Assembly (NCBI RefSeq): GCF_000775615.1
Contig: NZ_AVPG01000026.1
Coordinates: 1 to 40,966 of the forward strand
Length of the DNA: 40,966 bases
Origin: Pontibacillus litoralis JSM 072002
Lineage (GTDB): Bacteria; Bacillota; Bacilli; Bacillales; BH030062
Direction: 5' to 3'
The translations under genes were made by a program, and so were the position numbers. Positions within the stretch are counted from its first letter, which is position 1. Each line of letters starts with the position of its first letter. The notes beneath the pieces were generated by a model. That model ran no database searches, was not told where the DNA came from, and was given only the letters and a program-made list of their open reading frames with translations. Shown piece by piece: positions 1-8,881 of the stretch.

Positions 1-347
1 ACTTTTTTGTGTCCTAAATATTGACGTAGATTCATTATTCTAAATAACTTACACACCTTGGTTATTTGGAGTTGGTTAATTTTCCACTTACTTTTATGCT
101 CTTTTATTCGTAAATATAATACTTTTAAAAAGAGTGTTCTCGTTAGGGAATGCTCTTTTTTTTAAAACTAGAATGTATACTTTCAACAGTATTTGTCGTG
201 TACATGATCTTGCGTATGGCGTTTCCATAATCAAATAGTCTGAAGTTTCGTTTCTAAACATCAATTGTTTCGGGATAGGCAGACCATTAGTTGTGAAAGC
301 TTTCAAACGGATTATATTACACTCTCAATATAGATCAAATTTGTTTT
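1..347. other. Intergenic stretch without a supported gene
   Basis: About 350 bases of AT-rich sequence. The only structure I can support is the hairpin at 129-158. A 70-codon minus-strand reading frame at 94-306 runs straight through that hairpin, has no good ribosome binding site and reads as low-complexity non-protein sequence, so I do not call it. The neighbouring 348-738 segment holds a short membrane ORF and a broken gene, so this end of the window looks like decayed accessory DNA. Confidence 0.5.
129..158. terminator. Bidirectional intrinsic terminator
   Basis: An 11-bp stem (AAAGAGTGTTC with GAATGCTCTTT, two G-U pairs) encloses an 8-base loop. It is flanked by A-runs on the left and T-runs on the right, so it can terminate on either strand. 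On the minus strand it lies downstream of the small ORF at 348-446. Confidence 0.65.
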
Positions 348-446
348 TTAAGAGTACCTATTTTTAATTATCTTAACTGCTAAAGAAATAATAAATGCTA
401 TAACGACAAAGCTAATTGAAGCCATTACAATATAAGTTGTGCCCAT
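348..446 (-). CDS. Putative 32-aa single-span membrane peptide
   Basis: A short minus-strand ORF starts at an ATG (444-446) placed 5 bases after an AGGTG Shine-Dalgarno sequence and ends TAA at 348-350. The peptide begins MGTTYIVMASISFVVIAFII and is one hydrophobic helix of about 20 residues followed by a basic tail (KIIKNRYS), the shape of a small inner-membrane peptide with its C-terminus in the cytoplasm. It lies 23 bases after the stop of the broken gene at 470-658 on the same strand and before the hairpin at 129-158. I do not recognise the family. A small membrane regulator, an immunity peptide for a lost bacteriocin, or a type I toxin are all possible, and none is shown by the sequence. 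The good ribosome binding site is the main argument that it is translated. Confidence 0.45.
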   Translation of the reverse strand: MGTTYIVMASISFVVIAFIISLAVKIIKNRYS

Positions 447-469
447 TTGATCACCTCATAATTATTCAT

Positions 470-658
470 TTATTTAATAGAATAAACTAGTTTATTCTTA
501 CTGTTAATTTTTGCTCTTAGCCAACCATTCCAACCACCAAAGTCCCAAATTGGTGTACCAAAATCAAAATAATATGTAGCTTGTTTTGAAGAATCTACTT
601 TTAATTTAGTAGATTTAACACTAGCTCCGATAAAACTATACCATCCATTATATGCACT
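470..658 (-). pseudogene. 3' remnant of an unrecognised aromatic-rich protein gene
   Basis: The minus strand stays open for 62 codons up to TAA at 470-472 and reads like real protein, rich in Trp, Tyr, Gly and Asn (for example TYYFDFGTPIWDFGGWNGWL). It contains no ATG, GTG or TTG start and is preceded immediately by an in-frame TAA at 659-661. It is therefore the C-terminal end of a gene that has lost its head. A second protein-like stretch in another minus-strand frame (about 661-745, including YRTADGLDVGRNALTQNEM) lies just upstream and may be more of the same gene after a frameshift. The composition suggests a small secreted protein or bacteriocin-like product, but I could not match it to lactococcin 972 or any other family I know. 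Confidence 0.45.
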
Positions 659-738
659 TTAAAAAGGGGGTTGCTATTCTTTGAATCATTTCATTTTGGG
701 TCAATGCATTTCTACCAACATCTAATCCATCCGCTGTT

Positions 739-1503
739 CTATAGTTGATAAAAAACTTTCGTATTATGTTCGAGAATTCGGTCTGCTTCATCTACTTGCA
801 TCCCTTTTATTGCTGCAATTTGTTCAATAGACGCTTGCATCATCTTCGGGTGCGTTAATTGATTAGCAAACGGACCTTTAAATGGCCACGGACCATCTGT
901 TTCTACCATCATAAGTTCAATTGGATAATAGTGAACAATAGCTTGGATTTCTTGTTCATAAACACAGTCAGGAGTAATAGATATCATGTAATGACGAGCA
1001 ATCATCCGTTTCATTGTCTGAACATCTCCTTTGAACCAGTGAAAATGAGCTTTCTGAATATCGTATTGCTCTAATAAATCCATAATATAAACAGCATCTT
1101 CATATATACCATGCAAAACAATCGGTAAATCGTATCGCTTTGCTAATACTAAGAACCGTCGTAAAATCTCTTCGTATGGTTCAATATGTAACGATGGATT
1201 CTCTTTTTTCGTGTAATATGGTAATCCGACTTCTCCAATAGCTACAATTTGTTGATGATGTTTCTTTATCATCGATTCAATGCGTTGGATTTCTTCTGGA
1301 TGGGGTATAGGTTGTTCAGGGTGCCAACCGAAAGCAGGTAGGATATCTTTATACGTTTGATGTAAATTCCATACGCTTTGGCAACTTGCTAAACAACTTG
1401 AAACAGCAATAAGCCCTTTTACATGATATGTCGGTAACGAATGAAGCATACTTTGTAACTCCTCCTCCCGATACCAATCCACATGAATGTGAGCATCAAT
1501 CAC
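739..1503 (-). CDS. TatD-family metal-dependent hydrolase
   Basis: A 254-residue TatD-type amidohydrolase (TIM barrel, two divalent metals), a family with 3'-5' DNase or phosphoesterase activity in studied members. The metal-ligand set is visible: H-x-H at the start of strand 1 (IDAHIHVDW), the Glu of GEVGLPY near residue 95, His of LHGIYED and of HFHW, and Asp of the late VETDGPWPF motif. I chose the GTG at 1501-1503 rather than an upstream start because AAGGGGAGG lies 6-7 bases ahead of it and the protein then starts with VIDAHIH, the normal family start. It is a divergent paralogue rather than the housekeeping TatD/YabD, which normally sits near metS. It lies 62 bases after the DUF4870 gene and is probably cotranscribed with it. 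The true substrate cannot be told from sequence. Confidence 0.85.
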   Translation of the reverse strand: MIDAHIHVDWYREEELQSMLHSLPTYHVKGLIAVSSCLASCQSVWNLHQTYKDILPAFGWHPEQPIPHPEEIQRIESMIKKHHQQIVAIGEVGLPYYTKKENPSLHIEPYEEILRRFLVLAKRYDLPIVLHGIYEDAVYIMDLLEQYDIQKAHFHWFKGDVQTMKRMIARHYMISITPDCVYEQEIQAIVHYYPIELMMVETDGPWPFKGPFANQLTHPKMMQASIEQIAAIKGMQVDEADRILEHNTKVFYQL

Positions 1504-1565
1504 ACTTATCCTCCCCTTATAAAAAGAGTGCATGCGAGTTGCATACACTACAATTTTGAACATCT

Positions 1566-1889
1566 TTATTTTATAAAATGAATCACTGTCGGAATCTTAT
1601 ATTTTTCACCGTTGTAAGCTTTCACTGCTGCCATAATTGTAAAAATAATACCAACGATCCAAATGATAAATAAGAAAACAAACCCAATTAAGACAATGAC
1701 TAATATGCTGCTGATGACACCATATATCGCGTACGAAAGAAAAAAATTGAAATACTCTTTTCCATGGTAATCAATAAATTCAGAATCATCTTTCTTCAAA
1801 ATCCAAATAATTAATGGACCTATAATAGCAGTAAATAAACTAACGACATAAATAAGCATTGCTAACATTCGTTCATCACTAGATGGCAC
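1566..1889 (-). CDS. DUF4870 (Tic20-like) membrane protein
   Basis: A 107-residue protein that starts at GTG 1887-1889 behind a strong GGAAGGGGG ribosome binding site. The pattern is typical of DUF4870: an N-terminal helix (about residues 8-30), an amphipathic D-x-H/FxNF segment (HGKEYFNFFLSYAIYG) and two further helices, followed by the A-x-K-A-Y-x-G-E-x-Y-K-I-P tail. The family is found widely in Bacillus as a small integral membrane protein, and its function is unknown. It is divergent from the EamA transporter and upstream of the TatD-family gene on the same strand. Confidence 0.85.
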   Translation of the reverse strand: MPSSDERMLAMLIYVVSLFTAIIGPLIIWILKKDDSEFIDYHGKEYFNFFLSYAIYGVISSILVIVLIGFVFLFIIWIVGIIFTIMAAVKAYNGEKYKIPTVIHFIK

Positions 1890-2099
1890 CTTTTACACCC
1901 CCTTCCTTTGTTTCATTGTACCATAACCCCCTTACGAGACGTTTCCCTTTTTAAAAAATAGCATAATATTAACGGAAAATATTCAATTGTTCAACTATTT
2001 ATTTACTTATATGTTTTTATTCAAATAGGGTATGATTTATGTTCCTGACCATTTATGATAGACAAGGGATTACAGCTTAGAAGAGAGGGTAACATTTTT

Positions 2100-3005
2100 A
2101 TGGTGAAACAAAATAGAAAAATAGGGTTAATTCTCGTAATTGCGGGAGCATTATTTTGGGGAATAGGGGGAACCGTTGCTCAGAAGCTATTTCAAATTAG
2201 TAACATATCGGTTGAATGGCTTGTTACGGTGCGGTTACTTTTATCAGGTATCATTTTATTATTCATTCATTTTATAACAAAAGGATATAAACAAATTATC
2301 ACCATTTGGACACGAAAAGATAACGTGATGCGCTTGCTCATATTTACTATATTCGGCATGTTAGCTGTTCAATATACTTATTTAGCTGCCATTGATGCAG
2401 GCAATGCTGCAGTAGCAACCTTATTACAATATTTAGCACCTGTATTTATTATTATTTACTTGGTGCTACGAAAACAATCAGTCTTGACCCAAAGTGATAT
2501 TGTCACGGTGCTGCTAGCATTAATTGGTTGTTTCTTCTTATTAACAAATGGATCACTATCTGAACTTTCTGTACCTATACCAGCAATTATATGGGGGATA
2601 CTAGCCGGAATATCACTGGCTTTTTACACATTGTATGCAGTTCCATTATTAAAACAATTTAATACGTTAGTTGTCGTTGGTTGGGCTATGCTAATTGGCG
2701 GATTGTTATTTAGTTTCGTAAGTCCTCCTTGGCAAGTTGATTTATCAAGTTTCACTTTAGAAAGTTTCTATTATTTAATTTTTGCTATTGTATTTGGTTC
2801 ATTGCTAGCTTATTGGTTTTATATAGAGAGCTTACAATATCTTGATCCAAAAGAGGCGAGTCTTCTTAGTAGTTTAGAACCGTTAGCAGCAGTTTTTACT
2901 ACCGTTATTTGGCTTAAGGAACCTTTTGGCATTTATCAGTGGGTTGGAACCGCATGCATTATCATTATGATTTTACTTATTACCGTTGGAAAGAAATCAC
3001 GCTAA
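2100..3005 (+). CDS. EamA/DMT-superfamily metabolite exporter
   Basis: About 301 residues forming ten predicted membrane helices in two EamA repeats (roughly residues 8-140 and 152-290). Typical sequence marks are GALFWGIGGTVAQ in the first helix, and GSLLAYWFYIESLQYLDPKEASLLSSLEPLAAV near the end, the canonical last-repeat signature of RhaT/YdcZ-like drug/metabolite carriers. I use the ATG at 2100, behind AGAGAGGGTAAC; an upstream in-frame ATG at 2055 has a poorer ribosome site and would add a non-homologous tail. Members export amino acids, amines or metabolites, and the substrate here cannot be inferred. It is a single-gene unit ended by the hairpin at 3046-3077. Confidence 0.88.
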   Translation: MVKQNRKIGLILVIAGALFWGIGGTVAQKLFQISNISVEWLVTVRLLLSGIILLFIHFITKGYKQIITIWTRKDNVMRLLIFTIFGMLAVQYTYLAAIDAGNAAVATLLQYLAPVFIIIYLVLRKQSVLTQSDIVTVLLALIGCFFLLTNGSLSELSVPIPAIIWGILAGISLAFYTLYAVPLLKQFNTLVVVGWAMLIGGLLFSFVSPPWQVDLSSFTLESFYYLIFAIVFGSLLAYWFYIESLQYLDPKEASLLSSLEPLAAVFTTVIWLKEPFGIYQWVGTACIIIMILLITVGKKSR

Positions 3006-3045
3006 GCAACTGCTGAATAGAAGCTAACTATAACGTCCTAACAAA

Positions 3046-3077
3046 AGATCGCCATCAGCAATTTTTGATGGCGATCT
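3046..3077. terminator. Bidirectional terminator between convergent genes
   Basis: A perfect 12-bp stem (AGATCGCCATCA / TGATGGCGATCT) with an 8-base loop, bordered by A-rich sequence on the left and TCATTTT on the right. It separates the EamA gene (plus strand) from the acetyltransferase gene (minus strand) and can serve both. Confidence 0.9.
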
Positions 3078-3082
3078 TCATT

Positions 3083-3607
3083 TTAGTTAGCTAAGGAACT
3101 ATTTTTGTACATAAATAACCATTTTGATCCATTTTCAATTTCCTTTATTTTTTCAAAGCCACATTTTTCGTAACATCTCATCGCACGAAGGTTATCTACT
3201 TGCGGGGTTAATACGACTCCGTCTGGTTGCTTTTTTGTAATTAATTCTACGACAAATCGCCGTATCATCTGGGTACCAATTCCTTTGCCCCACAACATTG
3301 GATCGGCAATAAATTGGTCGAAAGCAATATACGTTTTATCAAGCGGTAATCCCCATATAGCAGCTTCTTCCTCTGATACAAAATGCTCTTCCATTAACCC
3401 AATTGGATCCGTATCCTTTTCCACTATGAAAGTTGTTGTTTGAATCAGTCCATTTAAACGCGCTGCATACGTTTCCAAAATTGTATCATATGTATAAGGT
3501 TTCGTTGGATCTCCGTAATAGTGTATTATTTCTTCTGATTGGAACCATTTCGTCATCAACAAAAAATCAGTTGGCGACAATGGGCGTATAGAAAGATCAT
3601 GAACCAT
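3083..3607 (-). CDS. GNAT N-acetyltransferase, AAC(6')-like
   Basis: A 174-residue Gcn5-type acetyltransferase of the Acetyltransf_8 / aminoglycoside 6'-acetyltransferase-like group. The acyl-CoA pocket is clear: the F-D-Q-F-I strand followed by W-G-K-G-I-G-T, then the C-terminal P-x-x-x-N-x-R-A-x-R-x-Y-E-K-x-G-F motif, both placed as in AAC(6') enzymes; the N-terminal half carries the WFQSEEIIHYYGDP substrate-side segment. It starts at ATG 3605-3607 with AAGGAGGAG upstream. The gene is divergent from a TipAS-type drug-sensing regulator across 181 bases, which suggests, without proving, a resistance or detoxification role. Siderophore or spermidine-type acetylation is an alternative, because this subfamily includes both. 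Confidence 0.85.
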   Translation of the reverse strand: MVHDLSIRPLSPTDFLLMTKWFQSEEIIHYYGDPTKPYTYDTILETYAARLNGLIQTTTFIVEKDTDPIGLMEEHFVSEEEAAIWGLPLDKTYIAFDQFIADPMLWGKGIGTQMIRRFVVELITKKQPDGVVLTPQVDNLRAMRCYEKCGFEKIKEIENGSKWLFMYKNSSLAN

Positions 3608-3732
3608 GTCACTCCTCCTTCTCTCACTGAACGTAATTTCCAGCTACTCATCTGATGATAAGACGCTTAACTAATTTTAACACAGTGGAATGACGAACTG
3701 GAATATTTTTATGAACAAATACTGAATAATTG

Positions 3733-3763
3733 TTGACTCTAACGTAACGTTATACTTTATGTT
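3733..3763 (+). promoter_or_regulatory. MerR-type promoter with 19-bp spacer (autoregulatory)
   Basis: TTGACT (3733-3738) and TATGTT (3758-3763) are separated by 19 bp, and the spacer carries CTAACGTAACGTTA, a near-dyad of the kind bound by MerR/TipA/Mta regulators. Over-long spacers that need DNA untwisting by the regulator are the hallmark of this family. The site lies 25 bp upstream of the regulator's own ATG, so positive autoregulation in response to a drug is the simplest reading. Confidence 0.8.
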
Positions 3764-3788
3764 AGTAAATAGGAGGTGATAAAACGTC

Positions 3789-4556
3789 ATGTACAAAGTA
3801 AAGGAATTAGCTGAGATAGCAGGGGTTAGTGTACGAACGCTGCATCATTACGACCAGATGGATGTAGTGAAGCCTGATTCGATTACGCCGACTGGGTATC
3901 GACTATATGGTGTCAACAGCTTGGAACGCTTGCAACATGTATTATTTTTTAGAGAAATGGGCTTTACATTAAAACAAATTAAGGAAATGGTAGAAGATCG
4001 ACAGTTTGATCAATTAGAAGCGTTGTATATGCATCAACAAATGCTACAAAAAAAGCGCGAACGATTGGATAAAATGCTATCAACTGTTTCATTATCTATT
4101 CACTCCTTAGAAAATGGAAAAGAATTGGAGGTAAAAACTATGTTTGACGGATTTGATCGAAGTGAGATAGAACAATACCAACAAAAGTATGCAGAAGAAG
4201 TGCGACGAAAATACCCGAAAGAAGTCGTTGAAACGTCTGAACGAAGAACTTCCTCGTATGATAAAGAAGATTGGAAAAATATTGAGGGTGACATGGGTGC
4301 TATATATTCTGCCATTGCAAATCGGATGACACATGGAGTGCATGACGAACAAGTGCAGCATCAAGTGGAACATTGGCGACACTTTATAACAGAGCATTTT
4401 TATGATTGTACGTTAGAAATTTTTCGAGGACTTGCAGATTTGTATGTTACAGATGAACGTTTCACGAAAAATATTAATCAATATAAAGAAGGATTAGCAC
4501 CCTTTTTAAGTAAAGCAATCATTGTATATTGTGAAAACGAAAAGGCAGACGAGTAA
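3789..4556 (+). CDS. MerR-family regulator with TipAS drug-binding domain (Mta/TipAL-like)
   Basis: 255 residues in two parts. Residues 1-70 are a MerR winged helix (YKVKELAEIAGVSVRTLHHYD, then GYRLYG), followed by a dimerisation coiled coil to about residue 110. Residues 120-250 form a TipAS domain (MFDGFDRSEIEQYQQKYAEE, KEDW, HWRHFITEHFYDCTLEIFRGLADLYVTDERFTKNI), which in TipAL binds thiopeptides and in Mta acts in multidrug-transporter control. The ATG at 3789 follows AGGAGGTGAT. The promoter at 3733-3763 fits autoactivation. No efflux gene adjoins it; the divergent neighbour is an acetyltransferase, so its targets are either that gene or genes elsewhere. The last bases of the gene form half of the terminator at 4538-4572. 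Confidence 0.92.
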   Translation: MYKVKELAEIAGVSVRTLHHYDQMDVVKPDSITPTGYRLYGVNSLERLQHVLFFREMGFTLKQIKEMVEDRQFDQLEALYMHQQMLQKKRERLDKMLSTVSLSIHSLENGKELEVKTMFDGFDRSEIEQYQQKYAEEVRRKYPKEVVETSERRTSSYDKEDWKNIEGDMGAIYSAIANRMTHGVHDEQVQHQVEHWRHFITEHFYDCTLEIFRGLADLYVTDERFTKNINQYKEGLAPFLSKAIIVYCENEKADE

Positions 4557-4572
4557 ATAGTCTGCCTTTTCG
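4538..4572. terminator. Bidirectional terminator overlapping the regulator's stop codon
   Basis: A perfect 13-bp stem, CGAAAAGGCAGAC / GTCTGCCTTTTCG, encloses the TAA of the TipAS regulator and separates it from the convergent formate dehydrogenase operon. A-rich and T-rich arms make it usable on both strands. Confidence 0.9.
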
Positions 4573-4576
4573 TTTA

Positions 4577-5056
4577 TTACTTCTCTGGTTGCTTTCCTAG
4601 CCCTTTCAACATATGAAGCATCATCGTTATGCCTCGATTAATCTCTGGGTCTTTCAACGCTTTCGCTAAATCCAATACAGAGGTTCGCTCTTCCGTTTCG
4701 CTACCTTGAATAGCCCCTTCCATCCCTTTATTGATGCGACCTGTTAATGTTGTTACTTTTTCCACATCCAGTTCACCTAATAAAAACAGGAACCCACTCA
4801 AGTTTTCAAGAACTTTGGCATAGCGTTCTTTGTTGGCTTCTTTCGTTATGTTCTCCAAGGCGTCATCTCTATGGCGAACAAGTGATACGAGTATATCTAA
4901 TGCCCCTGCGTCGTCTAACACCTTCATGAGTTCTACTACTTTTTCTAATGACTCACTATTTTCTGCTAGTTTGTTCTCTAACCGTTCTTGCTTTTGCAGT
5001 TTCATTTCTTCCTTGGACATTGTCACGCGTTTAATCATTGTAATCGGTTTAGCCAT
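4577..5056 (-). CDS. DUF1641 protein, formate dehydrogenase partner (YjgD/YrhD-like)
   Basis: 159 residues, mostly helical and charged, with no membrane segment. The central block (ALDILVSLVRHRDDALENITKEANK) and the C-terminal block (LDLAKALKDPEINRGITMMLHMLKGLG) are typical of DUF1641. Bacillus genomes place this family immediately after the formate dehydrogenase gene (yjgC-yjgD, yrhE-yrhD), and here the ATG follows the fdhF stop by a single base with GGAGAAGGTG inside the fdhF end, so translation is coupled. It is likely an accessory or electron-transfer-interface subunit of the enzyme. No cofactor motif is visible, and the biochemical role is not established. It is the last gene of the operon. 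Confidence 0.9.
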   Translation of the reverse strand: MAKPITMIKRVTMSKEEMKLQKQERLENKLAENSESLEKVVELMKVLDDAGALDILVSLVRHRDDALENITKEANKERYAKVLENLSGFLFLLGELDVEKVTTLTGRINKGMEGAIQGSETEERTSVLDLAKALKDPEINRGITMMLHMLKGLGKQPEK

Positions 5057-5057
5057 C

Positions 5058-8000
5058 TTATTTCACCTTCTCCCCTGGAAAAACATAATCCTTCCGCTCC
5101 CATTTATCTTGGACACGTACCCCTATTTGCGGGTTTGGAACACCATGACGATGATTATTACGTGGTAATGGTGATTTTCCTTTTTTACGAAGGACTTCCA
5201 TCCGCACAGCAGTTTCTTTATACGCTGGTGTATTAGTATCTTTATCTACATTACTGTTTGTTAGCAAGTTAATGCGGCCTTGATCATTATCATTCAGCGG
5301 TAAGTACAGTTCTTTTCCTTTCACTCGATCGGTAATATGCACTTCCACCGTCGCTTCTCCTGTATGTGAAATTAGCTTAACACGTGCTCCTTCTTCGAGG
5401 TCTCGCTCTTTGGCAAGTTCTGGAGAAACCTCAAGGAATACTTGCGGTGTCTTTCTCGTAATGCCTATTGATTTATACGTCATATTCCCTTCATGAAAAT
5501 GTTCTAATATGCGGCCGTTGTTGACGTGTAAATCATACGTCTCATTCGTATCATACATTTTGTTATACGTTAAAGGATAGAACCTTGCCTTGCCATCATC
5601 AAAGCCAAAACCCTCTTCATAAAGTAAAGGCGTATCCGTCCCATCCGCTGCTACAGGCCATTGCAAACTATCATATCCTTGTAACCGTTCATACGACACA
5701 CCTGCAAAAAGCGGAGATAATGAAGCCGCTTCCTCCATAATTTGTTCTGGTGATTCATATCCCCACGCAAATCCTAGTTTACTAGCTAAGAGGGTGATAA
5801 TCTCCCAGTCTGCCTTTGTATGTGCTAAAGGCTCCATTGCTTGATAAAGACGTTGAATTCTTCTTTCGGTGTTAGTAAACGTTCCTTCTTTCTCTAAGCT
5901 GCTACACGCTGGTAATACAACATCGGCGTACTGCGCAGTTCTCGTCAAAAATAAATCTTGTACGACGAGTAAATCTAGTTTTTCAAAGGCTGCATTCACA
6001 TGATTTAAATTTGCATCCACAACACCTGTATCTTCTCCGTATATAAACATACCTTTAATTGTTCCTTCATGGATAGCTTCAATCATTTCATGGTTATCTT
6101 TGCCGATTTCTTTCGGTAAAGATACGTTCCACTTTTGCTCATATCGATTCCTTACCGCTTCATCAGTCACAAGCTCATAGCCTGGAAAGAAGTTCGGTAT
6201 GCTACCGAAATCACTACAACCTTGCACGTTATTGTGTCCTCTGAGAGGGTATGCTCCTGCTCCTGGCTTGCGGTAGTTACCAGTAGCTAACAGCAAATTA
6301 GAAATGGCGGTACTCGTATCACTTCCTAGCTGGTGCTGCGTAACCCCCATAGCCCAACAAATGGACACTGTTTTCGCATCGGCGATCATTTTTGCTATAT
6401 CCTTTAACGACTGTTCGGGAATGCCTGATTCTTGCTCCGCATATGCAAGTGTAAATGTTGATAAGCTATCATAATAATTTTCAAAATGGTGAACCCATGC
6501 TGCAATAAATGCTTTATCATGCCAGCCTTGATCAATAATATATTTTGTCACAGCGGATAATACTACTATGTCTGTTCCTGGTTTTGGGCGATAAAAGGCA
6601 TCTGCACGACGCGCCATCTCATGTTCACGAAGATCAAATACGAGTAGTTTTTGATTAAATAATTTTTGCGAACGTTTAATGCGAGAAGCAATGACAGGAT
6701 GGGCTTCTGCTGTATTCGTTCCAATAAGTACAACGAGCTGCGCACTAGCAATATCTTCAATAGAACCAGCATCCCCACCAAGGCCAACAGTACGAAACAA
6801 TCCTTGTGTAGCAGGTGTTTGACAATACCTAGAGCAATTATCCACGTTATTCGTTCCTATCACTTGTCTGGCAAACTTCTGCATGACGAACGATTCCTCA
6901 TTCGTTCCCTTGGAAGATGCGATAAACGATAAAGCGTCAGGTCCATGCTGATCTTTAATCTGTTTCATAGAATCGGCAATTTTCTGCAAAGCGGTATCCC
7001 AATTCGCCTCTATAAATGCATCTCCTTCTCTAATGAGGGGCTTTGTTAGTCTTTCTCCGCTATTAACATAATCCCAGCCGAATTTCCCTTTCACACAGGT
7101 AGAAATTTGATTAGCAGGTGCTCCAGGCTGTGGTTCTATTTTTAATAGCTGACGGTCCTTCGTCCACACATCGAAAGAACAACCAACCCCACAATACGTA
7201 CAAACGGTTTTTGTCTTCTTGATTCGATCTTCACGCATGGCTGCTTCGGTATCCGATACAGCAAATAACGGACCATAACCAGACTCTGCTTTCTTCGTTA
7301 GTTCAATCATGGAACGAAGAATACTAGGCTTTTGGTTTGTCATAAACCCAGCTTCTCCTTCTATCCCTTTTTCCATCATGGCATTACAAGGACATACAGT
7401 AGAACATTGACCACAATTAACACAAGAGGATTCGTCAATTGGAACATCGTTATCCCAAATCACGCGTGGCTGTTGACGACTCCAATCAATCGATAACGTT
7501 TCATTCACTTGCACATCTTGACACACTTCTACACAACGACCGCATAAAATGCATTGGTCAGGGTCATATCGATAAAAGGAACCAGAACGATCCACCTCAT
7601 ATTTCTTTGAAGAAAAAGGGATTCCCTGATGCTCGATTCCGAACATAGCTACTGCATTATGTACTTCACAAGAACCATTGTTATAGTCACACACGGTGCA
7701 ATACAATTCGTGATTCGCCATAATACGGTCTAACGCCTCTTTTTGGGCAGAGCGAACAGGTTTGGACGTTGTTTCAATATGCATTCCTTTCGATACACGT
7801 GTGCTACAACTCCGCTTCATTTCGCCGTCTACCCGTACGATACACGTGTCACACGTTTCAATAGCACCTAAAGTTTCATGGTAACAAACGGAAGGTACTT
7901 TAGAATCTATTTCCGTCAAAAACTGAAGTACCGTTTGTCCCTCATTCCCATCCCACTCATAATCTACACCATCGACCTTCACTGTTGCTTGTTTTTCCAT
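5058..8000 (-). CDS. fdhF: Formate dehydrogenase alpha subunit, molybdopterin/Fe-S (YjgC/YrhE type)
   Basis: 980 residues. Domains in order: a plant-type [2Fe-2S] ferredoxin (C39, C50, C53, C65); a His-Cys3 [4Fe-4S] motif (H97, C101, C104, C111) as in NuoG; two ferredoxin [4Fe-4S] clusters (C150/153/156/160 and C193/196/199/203); the catalytic-domain cluster (C267, C270, C274, C302); the Mo-bis-MGD body with the [10 protein letters not shown] motif; and a C-terminal dinucleotide-binding barrel (from about residue 855). The Mo ligand is Cys393 in [13 protein letters not shown], so this is not a selenoprotein. The next residue is Gln, where E. coli FdhF has the catalytic His141. No membrane anchor or Tat signal is present, so it is a soluble cytoplasmic enzyme that passes electrons through its N-terminal wire to an unknown acceptor. 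It starts at ATG 7998-8000 after GAGGAGGG, 14 bases after fdhD. Confidence 0.93.
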   Translation of the reverse strand: MEKQATVKVDGVDYEWDGNEGQTVLQFLTEIDSKVPSVCYHETLGAIETCDTCIVRVDGEMKRSCSTRVSKGMHIETTSKPVRSAQKEALDRIMANHELYCTVCDYNNGSCEVHNAVAMFGIEHQGIPFSSKKYEVDRSGSFYRYDPDQCILCGRCVEVCQDVQVNETLSIDWSRQQPRVIWDNDVPIDESSCVNCGQCSTVCPCNAMMEKGIEGEAGFMTNQKPSILRSMIELTKKAESGYGPLFAVSDTEAAMREDRIKKTKTVCTYCGVGCSFDVWTKDRQLLKIEPQPGAPANQISTCVKGKFGWDYVNSGERLTKPLIREGDAFIEANWDTALQKIADSMKQIKDQHGPDALSFIASSKGTNEESFVMQKFARQVIGTNNVDNCSRYCQTPATQGLFRTVGLGGDAGSIEDIASAQLVVLIGTNTAEAHPVIASRIKRSQKLFNQKLLVFDLREHEMARRADAFYRPKPGTDIVVLSAVTKYIIDQGWHDKAFIAAWVHHFENYYDSLSTFTLAYAEQESGIPEQSLKDIAKMIADAKTVSICWAMGVTQHQLGSDTSTAISNLLLATGNYRKPGAGAYPLRGHNNVQGCSDFGSIPNFFPGYELVTDEAVRNRYEQKWNVSLPKEIGKDNHEMIEAIHEGTIKGMFIYGEDTGVVDANLNHVNAAFEKLDLLVVQDLFLTRTAQYADVVLPACSSLEKEGTFTNTERRIQRLYQAMEPLAHTKADWEIITLLASKLGFAWGYESPEQIMEEAASLSPLFAGVSYERLQGYDSLQWPVAADGTDTPLLYEEGFGFDDGKARFYPLTYNKMYDTNETYDLHVNNGRILEHFHEGNMTYKSIGITRKTPQVFLEVSPELAKERDLEEGARVKLISHTGEATVEVHITDRVKGKELYLPLNDNDQGRINLLTNSNVDKDTNTPAYKETAVRMEVLRKKGKSPLPRNNHRHGVPNPQIGVRVQDKWERKDYVFPGEKVK

Positions 8001-8014
8001 CCTAATTCCCTCCT

Positions 8015-8812
8015 CTAATCGAGTAGCACATATTGAGATTTGGTGTATACATTCATACGTTCATGACGAACAAAACCGATGACCGTAATATTTAAATCTT
8101 CCGCAAGCTTTAAAGCTAAATGGGTTGGTGCTGAAGGAGATATAATGAACCCTATCCCCATTTTAGATACTTTCAATAGCACTTCTGACGACACGCGACC
8201 ACTAAAAACAATTTGCTTGTTCCGACTTGTTATTCTATCACGCATCATGTAACCGCTTACTTTATCAAGTGCATTGTGTCTGCCAATATCAACAGCTTGA
8301 TACATCAACCCACTCCCATCTGCTAATGCCGCCTCATGAACTCCACCAGTCCGCTTATAATCATCGGAACATCGTTGAAACGCTTTCATTAGTCCGAATA
8401 TTGCATCGACACTAATTGTTTCCTTGTTTATTATCGTTCTAGCTGTACGCATATCTTGTTGAAAATAAAATTCCCGACTCTTTCCACAACAAGAGCCTAT
8501 GAATCGCTTCGTTCTGGTTTGTGCTTCAGGAGGTAATTGTTTCGTTAACTCGACATAAGCAAAACCTCTCTCATCATCTACTTGTAGGTTGACTATTTCT
8601 CCATACGTTCGAATAAATCCTTCTGAAGCTAGAAATCCTATAACCAATTGTTCTAATTGACAAGGCGAGCAAACCATGGTTGCATATTCTTCCCCATTTA
8701 CTACAATCGTCATAGCCATTTCTACCGCAATTTCATCATCCATTTCCGTAAACTGATCAGCTTCATACCGCTTTATGCGCCATTGTTGATTTGTCGTCTT
8801 CAGGTTCGACAT
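8015..8812 (-). CDS. fdhD: FdhD, sulfurtransferase for formate dehydrogenase maturation
   Basis: 265 residues. FdhD takes sulfur from a cysteine desulfurase and inserts it into the Mo-bis-MGD cofactor, which activates formate dehydrogenase. The sulfur-carrying loop is visible as [11 protein letters not shown], in the CCGKS form usual in Gram-positive FdhD/NarQ rather than the CxxC of E. coli. Other family marks are the TGGVHEAA segment, [11 protein letters not shown] and [18 protein letters not shown] start it at ATG 8810-8812, behind AGAGGAG with normal spacing; a TTG two codons earlier is also open. It is the first gene of the operon fdhD-fdhF-DUF1641, and its placement matches its duty as a dedicated maturase. 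Confidence 0.95.
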   Translation of the reverse strand: MSNLKTTNQQWRIKRYEADQFTEMDDEIAVEMAMTIVVNGEEYATMVCSPCQLEQLVIGFLASEGFIRTYGEIVNLQVDDERGFAYVELTKQLPPEAQTRTKRFIGSCCGKSREFYFQQDMRTARTIINKETISVDAIFGLMKAFQRCSDDYKRTGGVHEAALADGSGLMYQAVDIGRHNALDKVSGYMMRDRITSRNKQIVFSGRVSSEVLLKVSKMGIGFIISPSAPTHLALKLAEDLNITVIGFVRHERMNVYTKSQYVLLD

Positions 8813-8881
8813 TGGCAATCTCCTCTATTCTAAATATATTCCTGTAAAACTGCATCCAAAAGCCTTTAAGTGGAACTATCC

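Noticed and set aside
94-306. Minus-strand reading frame of 70 codons
   Set aside because: It runs through a clear terminator hairpin, has no ribosome site and has no protein-like composition.
470-658. Lactococcin 972-type bacteriocin
   Set aside because: The aromatic-rich end looked similar at first, but the family's characteristic spacing and C-terminal YYN-aromatic ending are absent.
5058-8000. Several long reading frames antisense to or shifted against fdhF
   Set aside because: fdhF is complete with all cofactor motifs; the other frames have no ribosome sites and are shadows of its codon pattern.
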